Assembly (NCBI GenBank): GCA_028818385.1 | Contig: JAPPNY010000110.1 | Coordinates: 30,832 to 94,831 of the forward strand | Direction of reading: 5' to 3' | Length of the DNA: 64,000 bases | DNA from: Spirochaetaceae bacterium | GTDB taxonomy: Bacteria > Spirochaetota > Spirochaetia > SZUA-6 > Bin103 | Shown: in pieces, positions 16,841 through 25,159 of the stretch | How positions within the stretch are numbered: the stretch's first letter is position 1 | How the letters are laid out: every line of letters begins with the position of its first letter | Notes under the pieces: model-generated | Seen by the model: the letters and a program-made list of their open reading frames with translations, nothing else | Database searches by the model: none | Told to the model about the DNA's origin: nothing | Program-made: the position numbers and the translations under genes

Positions 16841-18529
16841 TCACCCGGGTCGGTAGGCATTCCGCGGGAAGCGCAGTTTCAGCGTCCCGGAGCTGAAGCG
16901 CGTGTGGCTCACGAGGAGCTCGCCCTTGCGGAGAAACGCCACACGCTTCGTCTGACTTCCCGGCAGGCTCTTGATCTCCTGGTCGCGGCTCGCCTCGACG
17001 GCGGTCGTGCGGCCGAATACTTGAGTGCCCGAGTTGCCAGTAACGTGACTATCGACCCCCGTACGGAATTGCTCGGCACCGAACAGGATGATCCCTTCGG
17101 ACCGACCACGCTCGCTGATCTCGCGCAGGTGGCGCGTGATCGACCGCGCCTGACCGTGTCTCGGCGCGAACTTGTTGAGCTCGTCCGCGAACAGAATCAC
17201 CGTTTCAGGACTACTCGTCGTGTCGTTTTCGTTGTCATCGAGTAAGTCGCCGCCCAGCCGCGCGCGTCGAACGAGATGAATCACGTCACCGACCACAAAA
17301 CCTTGAAGATAGTCCGGGAGCTTGGCGATATCGATCACAACAACCTGTCCGGGCCGTATGTGCTTCAGCAGGGCATCGAGCGCGACTTGCCGGTGTGCCA
17401 CGGCCTTGACTCCCTTCTCGGTAAAAACGGGATTTCTGGTGCGCTGACTGAACAGACGCGAGAAGCGTCGCCACGACGCGACCGCGATAGGCTTGTGCGG
17501 CGTGTTAGCAGACCATTCGCGTATACTGTCCCGGAAACCGTTCCACGTCGAGTTCCTGTCAATGTTGTCCATACAGTACTCGGCGCAGCTTACGAACGTC
17601 TGATTCGGGTCGTCGATGTCCTCCACCAGAAGGCCCAAGCGCTCCAGCGCGTGTTCCACGTCGTAGAAGTACCGGTATCCCCTTCCCGCCGCGACATTGG
17701 CGTCCACCGTGTCGGGATCGAGGTTCGTCTGGGCGCGGGCACCGGTCGAGCAGTAAGGGTAGAAGTAGGTCACGTCATCGAGGGGAGCCGCCGAGAGCCC
17801 GCACTTCTCCCAATTCGCCTTGGTGCCGGCGTCCAGATCCGGCGCCGCTTCGTGCAATCGGAGAAGATCCGAGCCCTTGACGTTCAGGATCACGAACGCG
17901 GCGCGGCGGTCTCCGTCCGGCTCCTGCCGCTGCATCTGCTGAATCGCAGTCATCAGGAACATCGCATACGAAGTCTTGGTGGCAAGCCCGGAGATGCCCG
18001 AGATGTTCAGGTGCGCTCCTTCCGGGCCGATGAGGTAGTCGGCGTCCATGTCCACCTGAATCGTCATGGGCGCATGGTCTGGACCGGACATCGTGACGTA
18101 TCCGGCGGGAATCCGTCGGTGGTAGTCGTCCGTGCCAAGCGCCTTGCGCACCCCGGTCTCGTCCGGCCAGTGGACGCGCGCGCCGTGCGGCACCGGCATC
18201 TCGATGTCGCGCGTATTGAATAGCACCGTGGCATCCGCGTAGGTGGTGACCACGCGAGACACGCGCGCCGGGATTCCGGAGTCTCCGAAGTCGGCCGAGA
18301 TGAAGCTGCTCAGCGCGCTTGGCTCATCCGAGACCTGCTGGATCTCGTCTATGATCGCGTAGAAGGAGCCGATGTCCCGGTGCATGTCCTCCGGGGCGGA
18401 GAGGCGCACGAAGTCGAACGGCTTTAGGTCCACCTCGGGCGCAAGCCAGAAGCGGACTTGACCAGTGGTCGTCGGGTTATGTTCGGTGGCCACCACTCGG
18501 CCTATGGGCATTTCGCGGTCATCACTCAT
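16841..18529 (-). CDS. herA: HerA-like hexameric ATPase/translocase
   Basis: 562 residues, ATG at 18529 with GAGGG about 12 bp upstream. An N-terminal beta-rich HAS-barrel-like region precedes the ATPase core. Walker A is GISGLATKTS (178-187), where the last Gly of the usual motif is Thr. Walker B is VILFADELNKFAP (444-456). The later RSEGIILFGAEQF matches the sensor region of HerA proteins. HerA forms hexamers that pump DNA and works with the nuclease NurA, whose gene lies 36 bp upstream. The central region (230-370) is larger than in archaeal HerA. Confidence 0.8.
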   Translation of the reverse strand: MSDDREMPIGRVVATEHNPTTTGQVRFWLAPEVDLKPFDFVRLSAPEDMHRDIGSFYAIIDEIQQVSDEPSALSSFISADFGDSGIPARVSRVVTTYADATVLFNTRDIEMPVPHGARVHWPDETGVRKALGTDDYHRRIPAGYVTMSGPDHAPMTIQVDMDADYLIGPEGAHLNISGISGLATKTSYAMFLMTAIQQMQRQEPDGDRRAAFVILNVKGSDLLRLHEAAPDLDAGTKANWEKCGLSAAPLDDVTYFYPYCSTGARAQTNLDPDTVDANVAAGRGYRYFYDVEHALERLGLLVEDIDDPNQTFVSCAEYCMDNIDRNSTWNGFRDSIREWSANTPHKPIAVASWRRFSRLFSQRTRNPVFTEKGVKAVAHRQVALDALLKHIRPGQVVVIDIAKLPDYLQGFVVGDVIHLVRRARLGGDLLDDNENDTTSSPETVILFADELNKFAPRHGQARSITRHLREISERGRSEGIILFGAEQFRTGVDSHVTGNSGTQVFGRTTAVEASRDQEIKSLPGSQTKRVAFLRKGELLVSHTRFSSGTLKLRFPRNAYRPG

Positions 18530-18565
18530 GTTTCCGTGTTCCCTCTTGGTCTCTCGGTGATCGGT

Positions 18566-19645
18566 TCAGAGCATGGACATCATGGTCCGGTCGCTTTTGA
18601 AACGAGTTCTGATATACCGTTCGGTGACATGAATGGGATACAGGTGACTCGCCCATCGTGAGTCGTTCCACGGCGTCGTAGGGTGGCGCAGGCTGAGCAC
18701 GTTCTCCGAGATGACGTTGCAGCGGTTCGCGTCGAGTGCCGGTTCCGTTCCGGTGGGGTTGTCGGGAAAGATCTCGATCTTCACTACGCCATCGGTAACG
18801 CCCAGTCCAGAGATCGGTTTCGGTGAATGGAGGCGCAGGTACCATGCGCCGATGCTCAGATTGCGGTGCTCTATCTTCCGAGCCGCCGTCCGGTGCCGAT
18901 GCTTGAGATGGGCGACTATGGTTCCAATTTCCCTTGCATTGGAGCCAGTTCCAACTCGCTGGTGCACGTCGAACGACTTGGCCACGCCGACGACGTTGCG
19001 GAACGCTTCCCGTTGCCGGTCGAGATTCTCGTAGAACTGGAGGGAGCCGTCAATCATGAGCAGTGAGTCGCGCGTGACCTTTCCCGACTCCGAGAACTGA
19101 GTGATGAGATGGATCTCCATTTCATGCATTCTCGCCAAGCTTCGCTCCCGCGCGCTGTCGATCGGATCGGTGTCGCTCTTGATCGGGTATACGTCCAACT
19201 CAAGATCGAACCGAAAACGTGAGCCATACGCCGCGCGGGCAACCTCCTGTCGCGCGGTCTTTGTGTCTTCGTCAGAGAACGTGTCGGGCAAGAACAGGAT
19301 GTTCTGGTCACTATACCGCTCGATGGCGATCTTCGTGCTATCCAGCCGGGTGGCGGCCACGCCGATCTGAGCGATGAAGATCGGCAGGTAGCGCCGTTTC
19401 GTGTCCACCACGTGTCCGGCACCGGTTGTCTTCATCGACGCATCAAGGAAATACCGGAACAGGCAACCTCTTTCCGGTCGGAGGTCATGGACCTCTATCT
19501 GCTCGTTCGGCGGTCTGGGGGCCTCGAAAGGCCGGTACGCCGGTCGTCGATCGTCCTCCGTGTCGAACACGAGCGGTGCGTCCGATTCGCTCGGACCGAT
19601 GCACTGAAACCCGCTGTCCCTGAGACGTTGAATGATTCCGGCCAT
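18566..19645 (-). CDS. nurA: NurA-like nuclease
   Basis: 359 residues from the ATG at 19645; no clear Shine-Dalgarno site is seen. The two acidic motifs of the NurA nuclease fold are present: FRYFLDAS with D68, and LLMIDGSLQF with D199. Similarity outside these is weak, so the call rests on the motifs and on the HerA gene next to it. NurA proteins are 5'-3' nucleases that dock on HerA and resect or degrade DNA ends. As first gene of a five-gene operon it sets up a DNA-degrading module. Confidence 0.7.
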   Translation of the reverse strand: MAGIIQRLRDSGFQCIGPSESDAPLVFDTEDDRRPAYRPFEAPRPPNEQIEVHDLRPERGCLFRYFLDASMKTTGAGHVVDTKRRYLPIFIAQIGVAATRLDSTKIAIERYSDQNILFLPDTFSDEDTKTARQEVARAAYGSRFRFDLELDVYPIKSDTDPIDSARERSLARMHEMEIHLITQFSESGKVTRDSLLMIDGSLQFYENLDRQREAFRNVVGVAKSFDVHQRVGTGSNAREIGTIVAHLKHRHRTAARKIEHRNLSIGAWYLRLHSPKPISGLGVTDGVVKIEIFPDNPTGTEPALDANRCNVISENVLSLRHPTTPWNDSRWASHLYPIHVTERYIRTRFKSDRTMMSML

Positions 19646-19748
19646 CAGATCAGAGCGTCCGGCCCACCGACGGACGCAGCATAGTGGTTGTTCGCCGAAC
19701 TGTCTATGCGATCCGCATCCGAGCAGCGACTCAAGTGGATCCGACAGT

Positions 19749-19806
19749 CGTCACACCGCAACGTAAGGGTCACTTCAGCCTGCCGCAGTTCGCTCTGCTC
19801 AAGCAC
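19749..19806 (-). pseudogene. 5' remnant of a HicB-like gene
   Basis: On the minus strand a GTG at 19806 begins LEQSELRQAEVTLTLRC, nearly the same as the start LEPSELPGAQVTLTLRC of the HicB-like gene at 7816. Similarity stops after about 20 codons. The remnant sits between the insertion sequence and the nurA start. Confidence 0.65.
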
Positions 19807-19830
19807 AACATGAGATACCGACACTGTACC

Positions 19831-19836
19831 ACGTTA
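19831..19836. repeat. Target-site duplication, left copy
   Basis: ACGTTA directly abuts the left inverted repeat of the insertion sequence. The same six bases abut the right end at 21551-21556. Confidence 0.75.
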
Positions 19837-20084
19837 GTTCCTGTCCGGGAATTGCCGCTTTGGAAGTATGATGGCCGCGGAGGGTCCTTGGCGGCACGTA
19901 CAAAGCGGTAGACAGGTCAGGAATCGGTCGGAGACAGCTCGGAAATGACAGGGCATGAGACGCTATTCATGGTTCATTCACATGAGCGAAAACATACGCT
20001 CTTCTCAGCGATATATGCATTCCTATCCGGCAGTTCGTCCGCCGGCCGGTGAATTGTGTGACGAAAACCGCCGGTGGCTGCTGC

Positions 20085-21416
20085 TCAGGTAGGCAGCAGC
20101 CGCGCCAGCCGTATCAGATTGTGCGCGAAAACCGCCGCGTGCACGTACGCTTGAAAGCGTTCCCGCCCATGCCAGTTGCAGCGGTCCAGTCCAAAACACC
20201 GCTTCAGGTATGAGATGCCCGCCTCCGCACCAGCCCGAAAGCGCTTGAGTTGACCGTATATCCACGACGACGGCGTCATGTCGGCCGGCTCCAGACCACT
20301 CTTCTTGTGGAACACCACGTGCTCCACCCCCAACGCCTTGGCGTCGCTCAGATTCTGCTTCGAGGCATAGCCTCCATCGAACGCTGCGCGCTGCGGCGGT
20401 TCGCCGAACGCTTGCACATGCCGCTGCAACATCGGCAGGCAGCGCGTGCTATCGGCAGGGTTGCCTGCTTCGACCACCACATCCAGCACCAGCCCGCTAC
20501 GCCCCGTGCTCAGGTTGATCTTGTGCCCGTACTGCGTGGCGCGCCCGCCCTTGACGATGATGTCGGTGTGCGGCTCGAACAGGCTCACCACCTTCTCGGC
20601 GGCCGGCACCTTCTGGCCGTCGAACACTCGCCGCCTGGTCTGGTCCACCACGCGCTCGATCAACCCCACATAGGCGTCCACCTCCGCACACCAATTCTTG
20701 GCCCACGGATCAGTTACGGTACTCACGCGAGCCCGTGCCGCCGCCGCGTAGCCCAGCGACAGCGCCACCAAGTCCAGCAGCCGCCGATAGCCGCGCCGTC
20801 TCCGCTTCGGATCGCGCGCCGAGCCGATCTGCCGCTCACGCCGCTTGGCGGCACGGCAGTGGTCGCTGAACTGAAGCTCCGGCAGCAGCTCCTGCGCTTG
20901 GCACAGCAGCCGTGTCAGCACCCGCACCCCGTCGTACAGCAGGCGGCTGTCCGACGGTGCCAGGATGTCGGTGGCGGTCGTCGTGGAGTCGATGCGCACC
21001 TGCGTCCCGGCTTCGATGCCCCGCTCCTTGGCCTCCTGCAACAGCACGGCGTCCAGCCGTTCCCAGGTCTTGGCGTCAATCATGCTGATGGCGCTCTGCA
21101 GCGACGACTTCTTCGGCACCCGCCACGGATCGACCCGCGCAAAGCGCTGCGTGCTGCGCGAATCGCGCAGCGCGAACTCCAACTCCCGGTACGAGAAGTC
21201 CATCAGCCGCGCGATCACCGCGCAGCGCAGGATAGTCTCGCAGGTCAGCCCGATACGACCACACGTGGCCGAGCCGCCGACGCAGCGGCCGACCATATCG
21301 AGCAGTTCGGGATGTTGATCGAGCAACAGGGACGCCAGTTCCAGCTCGTCGGCGACGGTATGGTCAATCTGCGGCGCCTGGAATACACTTGGTTGTTCGG
21401 TGCGTGTCATGCGCAT
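20085..21416 (-). CDS. DDE transposase
   Basis: 443 residues. An N-terminal DUF772-like region precedes an RNase H-like DDE core. RIDSTTTATDILAPSDSRLL near residue 140 carries the first catalytic Asp, AAFDGGYAS near 345 the second, and RAGAEAGISYLKRCFGL near 405 the Glu. This pattern is that of ISNCY/IS1182-type transposases. The frame is intact. A 12-bp inverted repeat lies just before the start codon. Confidence 0.9.
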   Translation of the reverse strand: MRMTRTEQPSVFQAPQIDHTVADELELASLLLDQHPELLDMVGRCVGGSATCGRIGLTCETILRCAVIARLMDFSYRELEFALRDSRSTQRFARVDPWRVPKKSSLQSAISMIDAKTWERLDAVLLQEAKERGIEAGTQVRIDSTTTATDILAPSDSRLLYDGVRVLTRLLCQAQELLPELQFSDHCRAAKRRERQIGSARDPKRRRRGYRRLLDLVALSLGYAAAARARVSTVTDPWAKNWCAEVDAYVGLIERVVDQTRRRVFDGQKVPAAEKVVSLFEPHTDIIVKGGRATQYGHKINLSTGRSGLVLDVVVEAGNPADSTRCLPMLQRHVQAFGEPPQRAAFDGGYASKQNLSDAKALGVEHVVFHKKSGLEPADMTPSSWIYGQLKRFRAGAEAGISYLKRCFGLDRCNWHGRERFQAYVHAAVFAHNLIRLARLLPT

Positions 21417-21428
21417 CGGGCTCTCCGG

Positions 21429-21481
21429 GGTGTTTCGGTTGTTTCGTGGTTTTGGTCACCAGCGATGATAACCGAAACACC
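21429..21481. repeat. 12-bp inverted repeat in the transposase leader
   Basis: GGTGTTTCGGTT (21429-21440) and AACCGAAACACC (21470-21481) are exact complements, 29 bp apart. On the transposase transcript this would form a strong hairpin 12 bases before the start codon, which could limit translation from outside promoters. It could also be a transposase-binding site. Confidence 0.6.
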
Positions 21482-21550
21482 CTCTTTTCAACCCCACCAA
21501 ATCCCTCAATTCACGCCGAATCAACAATTTGCGAGTTTACGGACAGGAAC

Positions 21551-21890
21551 ACGTTAGCCGCAGACGTGCCACCTACGCCCGATCACCAACGATGCGTATA
21601 CGCCTCGACCATGGCCTTGCGCGCGACGCCCCTCGATCCGTCGCATGGCGGGCTCATGGTCACTCCTCCATGCGATCGAGCAGCTTGGCCAGTTCCGCGA
21701 GCTGTGGCGGCCTCAACCTCGATCTTGGGACCCTACACATCACGAAATTCATCCATCCCATTCCTCCCTTCGACCCCTCGCTGTCCCAAATGCCGCGCCC
21801 CTCGTGCCCGGCGCCAGCCAGTATCGCCCCGCACCGCTTCTCGCCACCGAACGAACTCCACCCGGATTCTCGCAGAAATCACAGTTCGCT
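21551..21890. other. Intergenic stretch with a 26-bp copy of a dehydrogenase leader
   Basis: ACGTTA (21551-21556) is the right target duplication of the insertion sequence. Bases 21645-21670 are identical to 24542-24567, the ribosome-binding site and first codons of the dehydrogenase gene. No convincing gene was found in the remainder. Confidence 0.5.
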
Positions 21891-22628
21891 TCATTGTCGC
21901 GCAATGCCCGATACGGTAAGCGATTGCGGACACCGCCTCCGATTCCTCCACATTCTGCCGATGATCTGCCCAACCCAACTGCACCCAGCCGCCATCATCA
22001 CGATCCCCGTGCTACTATAAGTATAGTGCCCCATCGTCCATATCATAGAACCTAACGCGAACACTCCCACTGAGCCGGCGATTTTCCACCTTATTTTCCG
22101 CATATTGAACCGCCCAGGCGCAATTTTCCCTGCGTCTATGAATCCGCTTTTGTTCTCGATTATTGTTCCTTCGATACACGGATCTATCTCCTGACTGTCG
22201 TGCAGTACTTCGATACTCATCCCGTCGTCTGGATCAAGGTATCGAAATTCTAGCGCCAGCGTGTGCGCGTTCTTCACCTTAATATCAGACCTGTTAGACT
22301 TCGTACTTGCCTTCAAAATACGGTACCTAAATATCCGGTCACCTTCCCTGAAAGCCACTGTAATTGGATCAACTACGTCCTCTTTCTTTAGCGCCCTACA
22401 GCCGCTATTCCACAACACAATAGTAGTAACTACGAGCTGTGATGCGACGTCTCCTCCCACGAGTATTCTCACGTCTTCGGGAAGCGCTCCCCCTATTATG
22501 CTAACAGACGATTTCTGATAACATATTCGGTATGTCTTGTGCCGATTGATCCACGCTGCGACTATACCGCCTATTCCCACCGATAGTCCAAGCAATGCTA
22601 GCCAATTAGACTTCACAAAAGCTATCAT
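21891..22628 (-). CDS. Hypothetical membrane protein
   Basis: 245 residues. A hydrophobic segment at about 8-27 is followed by a soluble domain of about 150 residues, then two more hydrophobic segments at about 182-220. The soluble part is beta-rich and has no recognised motif. Base composition is clearly more AT-rich than the surroundings, and codons avoided elsewhere (ATA, AGA, TTA) are used. This suggests horizontal transfer. The next gene upstream shares the trait. Confidence 0.55.
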   Translation of the reverse strand: MIAFVKSNWLALLGLSVGIGGIVAAWINRHKTYRICYQKSSVSIIGGALPEDVRILVGGDVASQLVVTTIVLWNSGCRALKKEDVVDPITVAFREGDRIFRYRILKASTKSNRSDIKVKNAHTLALEFRYLDPDDGMSIEVLHDSQEIDPCIEGTIIENKSGFIDAGKIAPGRFNMRKIRWKIAGSVGVFALGSMIWTMGHYTYSSTGIVMMAAGCSWVGQIIGRMWRNRRRCPQSLTVSGIARQ

Positions 22629-22682
22629 CTGAACCAGTCCATCGCAGATATCAATCCAGGTATATACAGACTCTGCTCACAC

Positions 22683-23348
22683 TCATGTGTTTACGCATGG
22701 CAGCACCTCCGGATCCACCTCGACTGTGAATTCCACATCCACACGGGCGCTACCGTCGTCACTGGGCGAGAATACCGCACCTCGAAAATTCGCGTTCAGC
22801 CTTTCGGCAAGGTCTTTGCAGCTACACGAACCACAGTTACTTGGCAGGGGCACGTCTATTTCGGTCGCGAAGTGGTCCACCAATAGATCATCGATGAAGT
22901 CAGGCAAGCCCTCGATGTTGGTCACCTCGCCAACTAGGCGGAGTTCGTCGAGCCTTGCCGGAGGTATCGTGAGCTCCCACTCCACCCACTTAGTATCCTG
23001 AAATACTCTTGTTTTGAGCTCGTCAAAGAGTAGGTTAACCCTCGCCCACTGGTCATATGTAACCCTGGATCTGAGGCCAAGAGACTCTCCACCGTGTCTT
23101 ATGACAGTGCTGCCTCGCCAATAGACACGCCGTGACCAATGCTCGCTCTCTAGGTCACCTTGAGCAGTTAGGTACTCGTCTATCTGCCGGGGCAATGATG
23201 GCAGTAGTACAGACGAATATATCAAAAGTCCGGGCCGCACATCCCACGAGTTGAACGACCCTACGCTGTCGGTGCGGAATGTAATCTCCTGAGACGAAGC
23301 CGCAGCAGTTGACGCCAAGATCGATAGCAGGACAATTGTAATGCGCAT
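22683..23348 (-). CDS. Secreted hypothetical protein
   Basis: 221 residues from the ATG at 23348, preceded by GGAGAG; a GTG two codons earlier is less well placed. The first 20 residues form a Sec signal peptide (MRITIVLLSILASTAAASSQ), with cleavage likely after AAA or ASS. The mature part has a cysteine-rich patch NCGSCSCKD near residue 172 and no known domain. Composition is AT-rich like the membrane protein gene that follows it, so the two may have arrived together. Confidence 0.6.
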   Translation of the reverse strand: MRITIVLLSILASTAAASSQEITFRTDSVGSFNSWDVRPGLLIYSSVLLPSLPRQIDEYLTAQGDLESEHWSRRVYWRGSTVIRHGGESLGLRSRVTYDQWARVNLLFDELKTRVFQDTKWVEWELTIPPARLDELRLVGEVTNIEGLPDFIDDLLVDHFATEIDVPLPSNCGSCSCKDLAERLNANFRGAVFSPSDDGSARVDVEFTVEVDPEVLPCVNT

Positions 23349-23465
23349 TATCACTCTCCGCCGAATTCAGGATATTTCGGAGGCTTGAATAGACTGTACC
23401 TATCCGACTCCACTAATGTGAGTTGCCGTGCGCGTCATCGCTCAGCGCCGAGACGACCAGACGCG

Positions 23466-24554
23466 CTAGTAGCGCTCCGCGAGGGGGGTGACGGACAGCC
23501 TTGTGCAGAGCTCGTCGAGCGAGTTGATCACACCGGCGTCGAGCGGGATGCCGTTCGCCTGCCGGTCGGCCATGGCGCGCTGCTCCGGCTCGCCGGGCAG
23601 CAGGATCTCGGTCACGCCGGCCCGCTTCCGCGACGAGCGCAGGTACTCGAAGTAACGTTCCTGCGCCGCCTCCATCGCGCTGCGGTCGGTGACCGTGGCC
23701 GGATCGAACGCCTGCAGCAGGAAGTGGTTGTGCAGGATCGGCCCCATCATGCCGGGCGCACCCCCGTTGAGGACGCTGCCGAGCAGGTCGACGATGACCG
23801 ACAGTCCGTAGCCCTTGTGCGCCACGGTTCCGCCGAGCGGCAGCAGCGTGCCGTCCGCGTACAGCGCCTCGGGATCGGTGCTCGGCTCCCCGTCCTTGTC
23901 CAGGATCCATCCCGGCGGCAGCGTCTTGCCGGCGGTGCGGGCCAGCTTCACCTTGCCTTCGGCCACCACGCTGGTGGTCATGTCGACCAGGATCGGCTCG
24001 CCGCCGGTGGGGACGGCGATGGCGATCGGGTTGGTGGAAAGCCGCCGCTCGATGCCGCCCCACGGCGCGATGAAGGCCGAGCCCTCGGCGCTGCAGAAGA
24101 TCTGCCCGATCAGCCCCTGCTCGGCCAGCATGACCGGGTAGCCGCCGGCGCGGCCCACGTGGAAGGCGTTGCGCACGCCGACCGCGGCCATGCCGGTGCG
24201 GTCCGCCTTGGCCGCGGCGATCTGCGTGGCGAGCTCCGCGACCGCGTGGCCCCAGGCGTTGTGGCCGTCGATCACGGCGGTCGACGGCGTCTCGCGCTCC
24301 ACGGTCGGCCGCGCCGAGGGGTCGATGTGGCCGCGGGCCAGGAAGTCCGCGTACTGCGGCAGCCGGAACACGCCGTGCGAGTCGTGGCCGACCAGGTTGG
24401 CCAGCACCAGGTGGCGGGCGACGATCTCGGCGTGCTCGGCGTAGCCGCCCAGGGCGCGGATGACGTCGGCGGCGAAGGTGCGCAGGGTGTCGGCGTCGTA
24501 GCGCACGGCGCCGGCCGGTCCGTCGGCCCCTCCGGCAGGTGATGGCGGGCTCAT
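23466..24554 (-). CDS. Malate/L-lactate dehydrogenase-family (Ldh2) oxidoreductase
   Basis: 362 residues from the ATG at 24554, which has GGAGGAG ahead. The protein belongs to the LDH2/MDH2 NAD(P)-dependent family, seen from GHDSHGVFRLPQYADFLARG near residue 55, NAFHVGRAGGYP with its catalytic-type His, and the final GIPLDAGVINSL. Family members reduce 2-oxo acids such as oxaloacetate, ureidoglycolate or sulfopyruvate analogues, so the substrate cannot be named. It follows the rhomboid gene by 2 bp. Its 3' half is copied at 10886-11389 and its leader at 21645-21670. Confidence 0.85.
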   Translation of the reverse strand: MSPPSPAGGADGPAGAVRYDADTLRTFAADVIRALGGYAEHAEIVARHLVLANLVGHDSHGVFRLPQYADFLARGHIDPSARPTVERETPSTAVIDGHNAWGHAVAELATQIAAAKADRTGMAAVGVRNAFHVGRAGGYPVMLAEQGLIGQIFCSAEGSAFIAPWGGIERRLSTNPIAIAVPTGGEPILVDMTTSVVAEGKVKLARTAGKTLPPGWILDKDGEPSTDPEALYADGTLLPLGGTVAHKGYGLSVIVDLLGSVLNGGAPGMMGPILHNHFLLQAFDPATVTDRSAMEAAQERYFEYLRSSRKRAGVTEILLPGEPEQRAMADRQANGIPLDAGVINSLDELCTRLSVTPLAERY

Positions 24555-24556
24555 GG

Positions 24557-25159
24557 TCACTCCTCCAGGTGGTCTGTCGGCTCGGCCGGCTGCGCAAACT
24601 GCGGCGCCGCGCGCGTGATCGCGAAGCCGAACAGGCTGCCGCAGATGCCGCCGGCGATGTGGGCGAACTGCGAGATCGAATCCTCGGTGACGGCGGCGAA
24701 CACCTCGCGCGTCAGGTACATCAGGACCACCAGCACGAAGGTGAGCGGGATCTCCCCGGAGCGGATGTTCGTGAACGAGCTCAGCAGGATCATCATGAAG
24801 ACGATGCCGCTGGCGCCCATCAGGCCGGTGGACAGGAACAGCACGTTCAGGCCGCCGGTGGCCAGCGCCGTGATCGCCATCATCAGCAGCAGCGGCCAGG
24901 AGCCGTACTTCTCCTCCAGGATCGGCCCGATCAGGAGGATCAGCGCGAAGTTGGCGAGCAGGTGCGCCCAGTTGGCGTGCCCGAGCACGTGGGTGATCAA
25001 CCGCAGGTAGCCGAGCGGCGCCGAGCCGGCCAGGCTGCCGGGAATGGCGAAGTTCCTCTCCGCGAACTGCGCGCCCGCGATCTGGTCGATCACCATCACG
25101 ACCGCGGCCGCGACCGCGTAGCTCAACACCACCGGCGCGTTGTATCGGATCTTCATCAT
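24557..25159 (-). CDS. Rhomboid-family intramembrane serine protease
   Basis: 200 residues with about six membrane segments. The catalytic Ser is S117 in GLMGASGIV and the His is H167 in FAHIAGGICGSLFGF. The helix-2 HANWAHLLANF motif (H61, H66, N70) lines the oxyanion site. All active-site residues are present, so it is probably functional and cleaves membrane-anchored substrates. The ATG pair at 25159/25156 overlaps the stop of the phosphohexomutase gene, so the genes are coupled; AAGGGA precedes it. Confidence 0.88.
   Translation of the reverse strand: MMKIRYNAPVVLSYAVAAAVVMVIDQIAGAQFAERNFAIPGSLAGSAPLGYLRLITHVLGHANWAHLLANFALILLIGPILEEKYGSWPLLLMMAITALATGGLNVLFLSTGLMGASGIVFMMILLSSFTNIRSGEIPLTFVLVVLMYLTREVFAAVTEDSISQFAHIAGGICGSLFGFAITRAAPQFAQPAEPTDHLEE

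Larger units (their letters stand above)
19837..21550 (-). mobile_element. Insertion sequence, ISNCY/IS1182-like, 1714 bp
   Basis: The ends are GTTCCTGTCCG at 19837-19847 and its exact complement at 21540-21550, with partial matching continuing inward. ACGTTA flanks both ends as a 6-bp target duplication. One transposase gene fills the interior. A related single end is seen at 45697-45722. The intact ends and open gene suggest recent, possibly active insertion, just upstream of the NurA-HerA operon. Confidence 0.8.
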
